Source: CAZJKE01 sp964546585 (lineage in GTDB: Bacteria > Planctomycetota > Phycisphaerae > Phycisphaerales > SM1A02). From it: 19,083 bases of DNA. Made by a program: the position numbers and the translations under genes. The notes beneath the pieces were generated by a model. The model was not told where the DNA came from, did not search any database, and saw only the letters and a list, made by a program, of their open reading frames with translations. Each line of letters begins with the position of its first letter. The stretch's first letter is position 1. The stretch is from positions 1-19,083 of the forward strand of contig CAZJKE010000039.1 in the NCBI GenBank assembly GCA_964546585.1. The letters run 5' to 3'. This document shows positions 7,362 to 13,814 of this stretch, one piece after another.

Positions 7362-9206
7362 CTATTCCAGCGTAGTGGGCTCAAGAAAGCGGGTTTGCAC
7401 CGGTTCATCGGGCGGCGTGTCGAATTCGGGCCGCGAAAGCGGAGCGCCGCCCTCGGTCAGTCGCTGGATCGCCGCGAGGAGGCGATCTTGTTCTGCCTTG
7501 AAATCCGCCGCCACATACTGCTGCTGCCAGAGTTGATGGAGCGCTCCGACGGTTCGGCCGTAACTGAGCCCGAGGCCGGGGCGGGGTTCTTCGGGGGTCG
7601 TGCTATGGGCAAGGAAGTCGGTGAACTCGGCCAGATCGGGCGACACATCCTTGAGGACCGCCTCGCCGTCATCGGGCCGGTAGAACACTTCCAGTACATC
7701 CGGGTCGGCTTTGGAATCACGAACAAGCAGGCGGTTGGACCATGCCTGCAGGGTGAGTGGCCGCTCGATCTCCAAGTCGCCAAAGAGCACGATTCGGGGG
7801 ATGCCACGCTGAGTGACATAGATCATGGGGAAGGTCGAGTCGACTGCGACCAGTTCGAACTTGTCGTCGATGTTCCAGCGTCCGACCAGCGGATCGCGGC
7901 GATCAATGAGTGCGTCGGCCGCGCGGAGCCTGATTTCAGGGTCATCGTCGCTCAGCAACGGTCGCAGGCCGGTTTCAATGCGGGGGTCATGCGGCATGAG
8001 GGCGAGCAGGTCAATGGCTTCGAGTCGACCTGCCAGCGATGGATCGCTTCCGGCGGCGGTCATGAGGTGGGGGATCACCATTGGGTCGCCGTTGCCCGCC
8101 CCGGCTCGGAGGGCCGCCACGCGAGGCAGATCCTCGGGGTAGTCATACAACTGGCGAATGACAGCCAGCGAGCGGTCGCCGATGGCGAGCCACCGCCATG
8201 CGGCAGCGTCCGCGTTGCGGGGGCTGGGGTCTTCGAGCAGTATTCGCTTGATGGTGAGGGCGACGGCCTCGGGGTTCTGCTGACGAAGTGTGGCGTGGGA
8301 GATCAAGTCGACGAATCGATCGACATCCTCCTGTTGGGAGGGTGGGACCCGAATGTCAACCATCGTGTCGTTCATGGCGCGGGCGGTCGGACCGCCTTGT
8401 CCCGGCTCCTGCGGGAAGCGGCGATTGATGGCGGTTTGGATGATCGCGGCTCTGGTGTGGCTTGGTTCAAGCAGGACCAGGCGGAGGGGCATGTCCCGCA
8501 GGGCTTCCCCGCCGTCGAGAATGCGGCCGACTGTACGGACAACTGAGTCGCGGCTGACTGCCCCCGGTTCGGCGAACGGGTTGATGAAGATGGGCCCCTC
8601 GGCGATGGCGATTTCGCGGCTCTGCAAGCGACCAGTGACCGGAGTGCCAAAGCGGAGCATCGTTGGAATGAGCAAGCCGCCTTCGAGGCTGGTCGTGCCA
8701 CTGCTGGGTTCGGTGCGGACGTGGACATCGAACAGTGTGCCGCGGAGGGCGGGGTGGTTGGTGCGGACGCCCGGTGGTGCTGTCCTTCGCCCACTCGCCG
8801 CCTGTGGGATGATGCCCTCGACGATGACAATGGCAGTGTTGGGCGAGTCGATGAGGTCTTCCGGCTTGAGGCCGCCCCAGCCGCGGCTCATTTCGCCGAT
8901 GCCTCGGCGGGCGAGGTCGGCGATCATGGTCGCGCGGACCTGCGGGGGGACGTCTCGCGAGCCGGTTCCGTCAAGGTCGACGACGAGTCCATAGCCGCTG
9001 GCGATGATCGGCTGGTAGTTCTCGGTGAACTGCTCGGCGTACCCCATGAAGGCCACATGCTGCTTGACAGTGCCCCGCAGCATGTCCGGCACTTCGCCGT
9101 CGTAGGCGATGTTCGCTCGTACCGGCTTTGGCTTTCGATCGGCCCGCTCGATCGTTGAGCAGCCCATCAATATCACCAAAGCCATCATGCCCGCAAGCCA
9201 TCGCAT
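7362..9206 (-). CDS. Lipoprotein with FlgI-like region and HEAT-like repeats
   Basis: A 614-residue predicted lipoprotein. Residues 1-16 form a short lipoprotein signal ending in the lipobox LMGC, so Cys16 would be lipidated. Residues about 66-305 resemble the flagellar P-ring protein FlgI by eye: GYGLVVDLDGTG at 71-82 against the FlgI GYGLVVGLxGTGD; then a strand ending NTAIVIVEGIIPQ; RGTLFDVHV...TTSLEGGLLIPTML (FlgI: the G-x-x-x-D-V-x-V...SLxGGxLxxTxL stretch); IAIAEGPI; a GRIxxGG turn; and LxLxxPSHTRAAIIQTAIN...FP near 243-264 as in the late FlgI pattern. Residues about 330-445 look like HEAT-type helical repeats (PEIRLRAADALI). The rest is unassigned. No other flagellar gene is nearby, so a flagellar role is not supported; a cell-envelope structural role is inference. 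I chose the ATG at 9206 over an in-frame start at 9314 because only this start puts the lipoprotein signal at the N terminus. Confidence 0.75.
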   Translation of the reverse strand: MRWLAGMMALVILMGCSTIERADRKPKPVRANIAYDGEVPDMLRGTVKQHVAFMGYAEQFTENYQPIIASGYGLVVDLDGTGSRDVPPQVRATMIADLARRGIGEMSRGWGGLKPEDLIDSPNTAIVIVEGIIPQAASGRRTAPPGVRTNHPALRGTLFDVHVRTEPSSGTTSLEGGLLIPTMLRFGTPVTGRLQSREIAIAEGPIFINPFAEPGAVSRDSVVRTVGRILDGGEALRDMPLRLVLLEPSHTRAAIIQTAINRRFPQEPGQGGPTARAMNDTMVDIRVPPSQQEDVDRFVDLISHATLRQQNPEAVALTIKRILLEDPSPRNADAAAWRWLAIGDRSLAVIRQLYDYPEDLPRVAALRAGAGNGDPMVIPHLMTAAGSDPSLAGRLEAIDLLALMPHDPRIETGLRPLLSDDDPEIRLRAADALIDRRDPLVGRWNIDDKFELVAVDSTFPMIYVTQRGIPRIVLFGDLEIERPLTLQAWSNRLLVRDSKADPDVLEVFYRPDDGEAVLKDVSPDLAEFTDFLAHSTTPEEPRPGLGLSYGRTVGALHQLWQQQYVAADFKAEQDRLLAAIQRLTEGGAPLSRPEFDTPPDEPVQTRFLEPTTLE

Positions 9207-9212
9207 CCCCGC

Positions 9213-9218
9213 ATTGTA
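9213..9218 (-). promoter_or_regulatory. Possible -10 element giving a leaderless transcript
   Basis: TACAAT on the - strand is followed by six bases and then the ATG of the FlgI-like lipoprotein gene at 9206. That spacing would put the transcription start on or next to the start codon. There is no convincing -35 element and no clear Shine-Dalgarno sequence for this gene, which fits a leaderless message but does not prove it. Confidence 0.3.
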
Positions 9219-9329
9219 GCCCCCATATGCGAGGCGACACTCGCATCCTGACGAGGCAGTGACTGATCTCCAACCAAGGATCCGGTCTATGGTCGGAGGC
9301 AAACGGGTATTCACAGCACGTCAAATGAA

Positions 9330-9355
9330 ACAGCCCCCAGAAATCCGGGGGCTGT
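9330..9355 (-). terminator. Terminator-like hairpin after the Cys-rich dockerin gene
   Basis: A perfect 9-base-pair stem (ACAGCCCCC at 9330-9338 with GGGGGCTGT at 9347-9355) encloses an 8-base loop. It lies 23 bases downstream of the TAA of the gene at 9379-10281, read on the - strand, and is followed there by a broken T run (TTTCATTT). It looks like an intrinsic terminator that separates this gene from the FlgI-like lipoprotein gene. Confidence 0.7.
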
Positions 9356-9378
9356 CGTGGTTCAGGGTTGTGCGTGTT

Positions 9379-10281
9379 TTACAGACACGGACCCCAGGCG
9401 CTTATAACCGCGAGCAAGTCTTGGATGTTCGTGTCACCATCACTATTGATGTCGGTTGTGCAGGCAACTGGCGGCGGCAAGATGTTCTCGGCGTAGAAAT
9501 ACAGGTCACCATCGACCTGGATGATGGCGTCGACCAAGCCATCGGCTGTGACATCGATGAACCCGACACACCGCATGTCATATGTATCGCCAACCGTGTA
9601 ACCAGCGTAGGTCATGGCGTTTGGCTTTACGTCCACGAGAGTGGTTACGTGGAGTTCGCCGATTGATGGTCCGGACTCAACGAGGTGTGATGGCATGGCG
9701 TAGGTTATCCAGGCGTTAGCCGGGCCCTCAAACATGCGATATGCAAATGCGTGATCCTTGATGAACTCGGGTACGCCATCCCCATCAAGATCCCTGTACG
9801 CCGGGTTGTTTGAATGGCTAGTAATCCAGTTGACATTTTCGCAATCAACGACCAGTTGGTAAGCGGTGTCAGCGAAGATTCCCGATGGCGGGCAGGGCGG
9901 GGGGCAGGCTGCGTCAGCACATAATTGCCCTGCGTAATAGGTGCCCTGTGACAGTTGGCACTCTAGTTCGTACATTTCCTCACAACCACCGGCGGGCAAA
10001 CAGCAGGCGTAAGTTGGCTCCGGTACGCAGGTGACGTCTGCACAATCCTCCCAGTAGTGGCAAGTGCCCCCCATCATGTCACACTCAAAGCACATTTTGT
10101 TGGGAATACAGGAACCATCGGGCAAGCAACACGCTCCTATTTCTCCTCGTGTGTTTCGATCCTCTCCCGTTTCAGTGCCAGAGGTGTCCGTGAGCCTCGG
10201 CGGTGTTCGGTCGCCGCCCAGGAGCGTATCTCCACTAACAACTACGGCCATGGTTCCAATTATGACGTACAGCGTTTTCAT
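9379..10281 (-). CDS. Secreted Cys-rich protein with C-terminal dockerin-like tag
   Basis: A 300-residue exported protein of unknown function. Residues 1-18 are a signal peptide (MKTLYVIIGTMAVVVSG). Two Cys-rich modules follow at about 49-86 and 92-126, each beginning with ACCLPxGxC and then carrying spaced cysteines with a GGT or QGT turn; they are probably disulfide-bonded. Residues about 135-270 hold acidic calcium-loop-like stretches (DLDGDGVPE at 164-172, DVTADGLVD at 243-251) in a globular region ending with YFYAENI, which I do not recognise. Residues 277-300 are one dockerin-like calcium-binding loop and helix (DINSDGDTNIQDLL, then AWGPC). The ATG at 10281 is chosen over an in-frame start at 10305 because AGGAG at 10289-10293 precedes it by seven bases and the signal peptide starts there. 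Several lines of this gene are visibly less GC-rich than smc (about 47-52 percent against about 67 percent in a hand-counted line), a possible sign of a different origin. Confidence 0.82.
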   Translation of the reverse strand: MKTLYVIIGTMAVVVSGDTLLGGDRTPPRLTDTSGTETGEDRNTRGEIGACCLPDGSCIPNKMCFECDMMGGTCHYWEDCADVTCVPEPTYACCLPAGGCEEMYELECQLSQGTYYAGQLCADAACPPPCPPSGIFADTAYQLVVDCENVNWITSHSNNPAYRDLDGDGVPEFIKDHAFAYRMFEGPANAWITYAMPSHLVESGPSIGELHVTTLVDVKPNAMTYAGYTVGDTYDMRCVGFIDVTADGLVDAIIQVDGDLYFYAENILPPPVACTTDINSDGDTNIQDLLAVISAWGPCL

Positions 10282-10506
10282 TGATCTTCTCCTCAACCGA
10301 ACCACTTGAGATATGCAGACACACCGATGCTATTGCAGAGGCGGCTATAAGCACAAGGGGAATTCTGCGAATTCTCGGCGTAGGTGTACGCTGCACGTCA
10401 TGAAGGCACCCATTGCCCCAGAATCCGTGCTGCACGTGCCTGGCCATGGTCACCAACCAATCCTTGTCAGAACACGGTCTTCACATGCTTGTATGGGGGA
10501 ATTCCG
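10282..10506. promoter_or_regulatory. Divergent intergenic region with three GAATTC sites
   Basis: This 225-base gap separates the Cys-rich dockerin gene (-) from the four-gene cluster (+), so it must hold promoters for both. On the + strand TTGTCA (10464-10469) and TTGTAT (10489-10494) resemble -35 and -10 elements, but their 19-base spacing is long. GGGGGA six bases before the ATG at 10507 can serve as ribosome binding site. GAATTC occurs at 10360-10365, 10369-10374 and 10499-10504, the first two forming an imperfect palindrome, and GCTGCACGT is repeated near 10390 and 10429. No gene is visible here. Confidence 0.35.
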
Positions 10507-11235
10507 ATGACGCTTCGTATCGCGATGTGGTCGGGGCCGCGGAACATCTCGACGGCCATGATGCGTGCCTGGGAGAACCGCGAGGACACCTGTGTCATTG
10601 ATGAGCCTTTCTATGCCCACTACCTCGATGTCACTGGCCTGGCACACCCTGGTCGTGACCAGGTTCTCGCCTCGCACGAGAGGGACGCTGATCGCGTTGC
10701 TGCTGAGTTGACCGGACCTATTCCAGGCGGCGCGGACATCTTCTACCAGAAGCACATGGCCCATCACCTTCTCCCCGGCATGGATCGCCAGTGGATGGAA
10801 TCCGTAGCCAATTGCTTTCTGATCCGTAATCCAAATGACATGCTCCTCTCACTGCATGCCAGAACACCCAGCCCTTCCCTCGAGGACACGGGCCTGCCCC
10901 AGCAGGTGCAACTCTTCAACGACACCCTGGCATCCACGGGCAAAGTGCCGCCCGTGCTCGATGCACGCGACGTGCTTTGCGACCCAGGGCAGGTCCTTGG
11001 CGTGTTCTGCGATCGACTTGGTGTGGACTTCGCCCCAGCGATGCTTGCCTGGCCAGCAGGTCCTCGCCAGAGCGACGGGGCGTGGGCGCCTTACTGGTAC
11101 GATGCGGTCGAGGCTTCGACGGGGTTTAGTCCATGGCGAGAGAGGGGCGAATCTGTTCCACCAGAGTTACTGGGGCTACTCGAGGATTGTCAGGCTCTCT
11201 ACCGCCAATTACACGCCCATCGCTTGATCCCTTGA
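10507..11235 (+). CDS. Sulfotransferase-like protein (P-loop, PAPS-type)
   Basis: A 242-residue soluble protein that resembles the sulfotransferase family. WSGPRNIST at residues 8-16 occupies the place of the 5'-phosphosulfate-binding P-loop, IDEPFYAHYL at 31-40 is typical of this subgroup, and LIRNPNDMLLS at 105-115 matches the 3'-phosphate-binding motif (R-N-P-x-D...S). The C-terminal GAWAPYWYDAVEASTGF (191-207) is shared, as far as I recall, with the N-terminal half of plant branched-chain-aminotransferase-like proteins. The acceptor is unknown and actual sulfotransfer is not proven by sequence. The ATG at 10507 is chosen over an in-frame start at 10384 because the preceding 41 residues are not family-like and GGGGGA precedes it. 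The class IV aminotransferase-like gene follows 27 bases after the stop and is almost certainly co-transcribed. Confidence 0.85.
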   Translation: MTLRIAMWSGPRNISTAMMRAWENREDTCVIDEPFYAHYLDVTGLAHPGRDQVLASHERDADRVAAELTGPIPGGADIFYQKHMAHHLLPGMDRQWMESVANCFLIRNPNDMLLSLHARTPSPSLEDTGLPQQVQLFNDTLASTGKVPPVLDARDVLCDPGQVLGVFCDRLGVDFAPAMLAWPAGPRQSDGAWAPYWYDAVEASTGFSPWRERGESVPPELLGLLEDCQALYRQLHAHRLIP

Positions 11236-11262
11236 GTCATTGGGTGATCTAGAAAACAAGCC

Positions 11263-12162
11263 ATGCTGCAATCCTACGACCCACGCAACCGCGACATCTT
11301 GATCAATATCAATGGTGTGCTGACGCACCGAGACGAGGCTCGCATCAGTCCATTCGACTCGGTGGTGCAAGGCGGTGATGCTGTCTGGGAAGGGCTACGT
11401 GTTTATGACGGCCGGATCTTTCGCCTGCAGGAGCACTTGGCGAGGCTGCGTCGTTCCGCAGAGGCTATTTCGTTCACGACCATTCCCGATGATGCATCGA
11501 TCATCGAGCAGATCCGCCGGACCCTGGAGGCGAACGGGATGCGTGATGGAGTTCACATTCGCCTGACCCTCACCCGCGGGGTAAAGATCACATCGGGTAT
11601 GGATCCTCGCCTGAACCAGTCTGGGCCAACCCTCATCGTGCTCGCGGAGTACAAGGCACCCGTCTACGACACGGGCGGGCTGAAACTGGCTACGAGTTCG
11701 ATTCGGCGGTTCCCGCCACACATGCTCAACCAGAACATCCACTCCTGCAATCTCCTCCAGTCGATTATGGCCAAGAGCGAGGCGACACTGCAAGGTGCAG
11801 ATGATGCCCTCATGCTGGACCACGCAGGATGCATAGCGGAGACCAATGCGACACATGTTTTCATAGTCCGCAACAACGTCGTAAAGACGCCGCGTACGGA
11901 ATCGTGCCCGGATGGCATAACTCGCGGAGTTGTTCTGGAACTGTGTGATGAACTCGGAATCACACGCGAGGTTTGCGATATGCCGCTGGAGCAAATCTAT
12001 GAGGCAGATGAAGTATTTGTCACGGGAACGATGGGTGAGCTGGCGGGAGTGATCAAGGTCGATGAACACATGATCGGTGACGGAGTCGTGGGCCCCATGA
12101 CCACTCGCCTCTCGCACGCCTTTGCCGAAAAGACAGCGAGCGAAGGTTTCGTTGTGTGTTGA
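11263..12162 (+). CDS. Class IV aminotransferase-like protein lacking the PLP lysine
   Basis: A 299-residue protein of the fold-type IV PLP family (branched-chain and D-amino-acid aminotransferases, aminodeoxychorismate lyase). It has the family's FDSVVQGGDAVWEGLRVYDG (31-50), a cofactor-site Glu193 in IAETNATHVF, GITRG at 218-222 and TGTMGEL at 254-260, where PLP phosphate would bind, and full family length. However, the catalytic Lys, which in Bacillus D-amino-acid aminotransferase lies in IKSLNLL, aligns with His160 in IHSCNLL (codon CAC at 11740-11742). Lys171 lies 11 residues further on and matches a different, non-catalytic position. Plant homologues with a fused sulfotransferase-like domain seem, from memory, to share this. 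It is therefore called aminotransferase-like and may be catalytically altered or inactive. It is second in the four-gene cluster, 27 bases after the sulfotransferase-like gene and 27 before the TIM-barrel gene. Confidence 0.88.
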   Translation: MLQSYDPRNRDILININGVLTHRDEARISPFDSVVQGGDAVWEGLRVYDGRIFRLQEHLARLRRSAEAISFTTIPDDASIIEQIRRTLEANGMRDGVHIRLTLTRGVKITSGMDPRLNQSGPTLIVLAEYKAPVYDTGGLKLATSSIRRFPPHMLNQNIHSCNLLQSIMAKSEATLQGADDALMLDHAGCIAETNATHVFIVRNNVVKTPRTESCPDGITRGVVLELCDELGITREVCDMPLEQIYEADEVFVTGTMGELAGVIKVDEHMIGDGVVGPMTTRLSHAFAEKTASEGFVVC

Positions 12163-12177
12163 TACCTTCTGTGCTGG

Positions 12178-12182
12178 TAGGA
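12178..12182 (+). promoter_or_regulatory. Ribosome binding site that decides the TIM-barrel start
   Basis: TAGGA stands seven bases before the ATG at 12190 but only one base before an in-frame TTG at 12184, so the ATG is the usable start. The same TAGGA plus seven-base spacer occurs before the alpha/beta hydrolase gene at 2728. Confidence 0.6.
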
Positions 12183-12189
12183 TTTGATC

Positions 12190-13068
12190 ATGGCAATCAC
12201 GCGGCGAACTTTCATTGCGGCATCGGCTGCAGCGGCGGCGATGCCACGCGTGTCGCTTGGTAGTGATGGCGAGTCACCGTCCACCGACCGCGTCCGCTGG
12301 TGCGCCAACATCGAGATGTGGTGGCGGCGATTTCCAGTTGCGGCCCGCATCGCTGCTGCTGCGGCTGCGGGATTCGACGCCGTAGAGTTCTGGCCATGGC
12401 GAAACAAGGACATTGATGAGATTGCCGCGGTGGCGAAGGACCATGGCGTTGAGATTGCCCAGTTCACCGGCTGGGGATTTGTGCCTGGCCTCAACGACCC
12501 GAAAAACCACGATCACTTTGTCGAGGAAGTCCGCGCCGGGTGCGATGCCGCCCACCGCCTCTCCTGCAGCCGCATGACGATCGTCGGCGGCAACGACCAG
12601 AAGGGGATGACGCGGCAGGAGATGCACGGCCACATCATCGACGGCCTTCTTCGAGCGGCGCCCATCGCCGAGTCCGAGGGCGTCATGCTGATTCTCGAAC
12701 CAATGAACATCCGGGTGGATCATCCGGGTCACTGTTTGTACGGCAGCGAAGATGCCGTTGCCATCTGCCGGGCAGTTGACTCGCCCATGGTCAAGATCAA
12801 CTGGGACCTCTACCACATGCAGATCAGTGAAGGCGACCTCTGCGGCCGCTTGCGAGGGGGGTTCGATCAGGTTGGGTACATCCAAGTCGCAGATCATCCC
12901 GGCCGCCATGAACCGGGCACCGGCGAGATCAACTACGGCCGCGTCCTTCAAGAACTCCACACCCTTGGATATCGCGGGCCGATCGGCGTTGAGGCATCGC
13001 CACAGGATGATGAGAAGATCGCCACGAGGCGGCTTGCCGCAGTTGCCCGCTGGGACGATGATCCCTGA
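12190..13068 (+). CDS. Hydroxypyruvate isomerase-like TIM barrel, Tat-exported
   Basis: A 292-residue protein of the xylose-isomerase-like/AP-endonuclease-2 TIM-barrel superfamily, closest by eye to hydroxypyruvate isomerase (Hyi), which interconverts hydroxypyruvate and tartronate semialdehyde. Residues 1-24 form a twin-arginine signal (TRRTFIAAS then Ala-rich), so the protein is predicted to be exported folded, unlike cytoplasmic Hyi. The barrel shows the two Glu expected for proton transfer and metal binding, Glu170 in LILEPMN and Glu268 in IGVEASP, with metal ligands Asp206 in NWDLYHMQ and His236 in VADHPGRHEPG. The last motif, with GEINYG, is characteristic of Hyi-like enzymes. Substrate is uncertain: related exported proteins may act as sugar isomerases or epimerases. 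It is third in the cluster, and the glycosyltransferase gene starts five bases after its stop. Confidence 0.87.
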   Translation: MAITRRTFIAASAAAAAMPRVSLGSDGESPSTDRVRWCANIEMWWRRFPVAARIAAAAAAGFDAVEFWPWRNKDIDEIAAVAKDHGVEIAQFTGWGFVPGLNDPKNHDHFVEEVRAGCDAAHRLSCSRMTIVGGNDQKGMTRQEMHGHIIDGLLRAAPIAESEGVMLILEPMNIRVDHPGHCLYGSEDAVAICRAVDSPMVKINWDLYHMQISEGDLCGRLRGGFDQVGYIQVADHPGRHEPGTGEINYGRVLQELHTLGYRGPIGVEASPQDDEKIATRRLAAVARWDDDP

Positions 13069-13073
13069 TCGCC

Positions 13074-13814
13074 GTGTTCTCCGTCATCATCCCAGCGCAC
13101 AATGAGGCGCCAATCATTGGCCGGACGCTGCAGGCAGTGCAGGTCGCCTGCGACGCAGCCGCCGCGCAGTTCAACATGTCCTACGAGATCATTCTGGTCG
13201 CCGACGCATGTGACGACGGGACCAACACGATCGCCGAAAACGCTGGCGTGCGGGTCGTGCCGGTGGACCTCCGCCGCATTTCCGCAGTCCGGAACGCCGG
13301 TGCCGCTACGGCCAGCGGCGAGTACCTGGTGTTCGTTGACGCCGATACGGTCGTGCCTCCAGAGACCCTCATCGCGGCGATCGCAGCCATGCAGGGCGGC
13401 GCGGCTGGTGGCGGGGCGTACATTTATTTCGACCGGCCGATCCCACTCCTTGCCCGCATGCTGGAGCCCATCGCGGGCCTGCTCTATCGGCTGTGCAGGT
13501 GGGCCAGCGGATGCTTCACCTTTGTTCGCCGCGATGTGTTCGACGCCATTGGCGGGTACGACGAAGAACTCGCTGCCGCTGAAGAGTTGTTTCTCAGCAA
13601 GGCGATCAAGCGCCAGGGCCGCCTGGTTGTGCTGCGTGAGAGGACGATCACCTCCGGCCGCAAACTCCGCACCTACTCCATCCCCGAACTCTTCGGCGTG
13701 CTGTTTCGCGTGCTTCGGCACCCCGGGAAGTCGCTGCGAGAGCCGGAGCGGCTGGGCATTCTCTATGACGAGCATCGTCCCGATCCCAGAGAGCGGGATA
13801 CGGACAATCAGTAG
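13074..13814 (+). CDS. Family 2 glycosyltransferase
   Basis: A 246-residue glycosyltransferase with a GT-A fold of family 2, transferring a sugar from a nucleotide donor to an unknown acceptor on the cytoplasmic side. Motifs: SVIIPAHNEA at 3-12, VADACDDGT at 42-50 for the donor nucleotide, the metal-binding DAD at 89-91 in FVDADT, and the acceptor/catalytic region GGYDEEL...AAEELFLS at 160-175. No long transmembrane anchor is evident, though 121-140 and 203-213 are moderately hydrophobic. The start is a GTG at 13074, five bases after the stop of the TIM-barrel gene, with no clear ribosome binding site, so translation is probably coupled to the upstream gene. It is the last gene of the four-gene cluster and overlaps the convergent HEAT-repeat gene by seven bases. 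Confidence 0.9.
   Translation: MFSVIIPAHNEAPIIGRTLQAVQVACDAAAAQFNMSYEIILVADACDDGTNTIAENAGVRVVPVDLRRISAVRNAGAATASGEYLVFVDADTVVPPETLIAAIAAMQGGAAGGGAYIYFDRPIPLLARMLEPIAGLLYRLCRWASGCFTFVRRDVFDAIGGYDEELAAAEELFLSKAIKRQGRLVVLRERTITSGRKLRTYSIPELFGVLFRVLRHPGKSLREPERLGILYDEHRPDPRERDTDNQ

Noticed and set aside
7316..7370. Seven-base inverted repeat (CTGGAAT / ATTCCAG) around the end of the lipoprotein gene
   Set aside because: The arms are 41 bases apart, one overlaps the stop codon, and no T run follows, so it is unlikely to be a terminator and may be chance.
6939..8546. Long + strand open frame of 535 codons across the smc and lipoprotein genes
   Set aside because: It is antisense to two well-supported genes, crosses their junction, and its translation shows no recognisable motif; GC-rich DNA commonly leaves the opposite strand open. 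The same holds for the + strand frames near 3393-4424, 5445-6530 and 5792-6934.
7362..9206. A flagellar gene cluster, suggested by the FlgI-like region
   Set aside because: No other flagellar gene is in the window, and the lipobox and HEAT-like half do not fit a standard FlgI.
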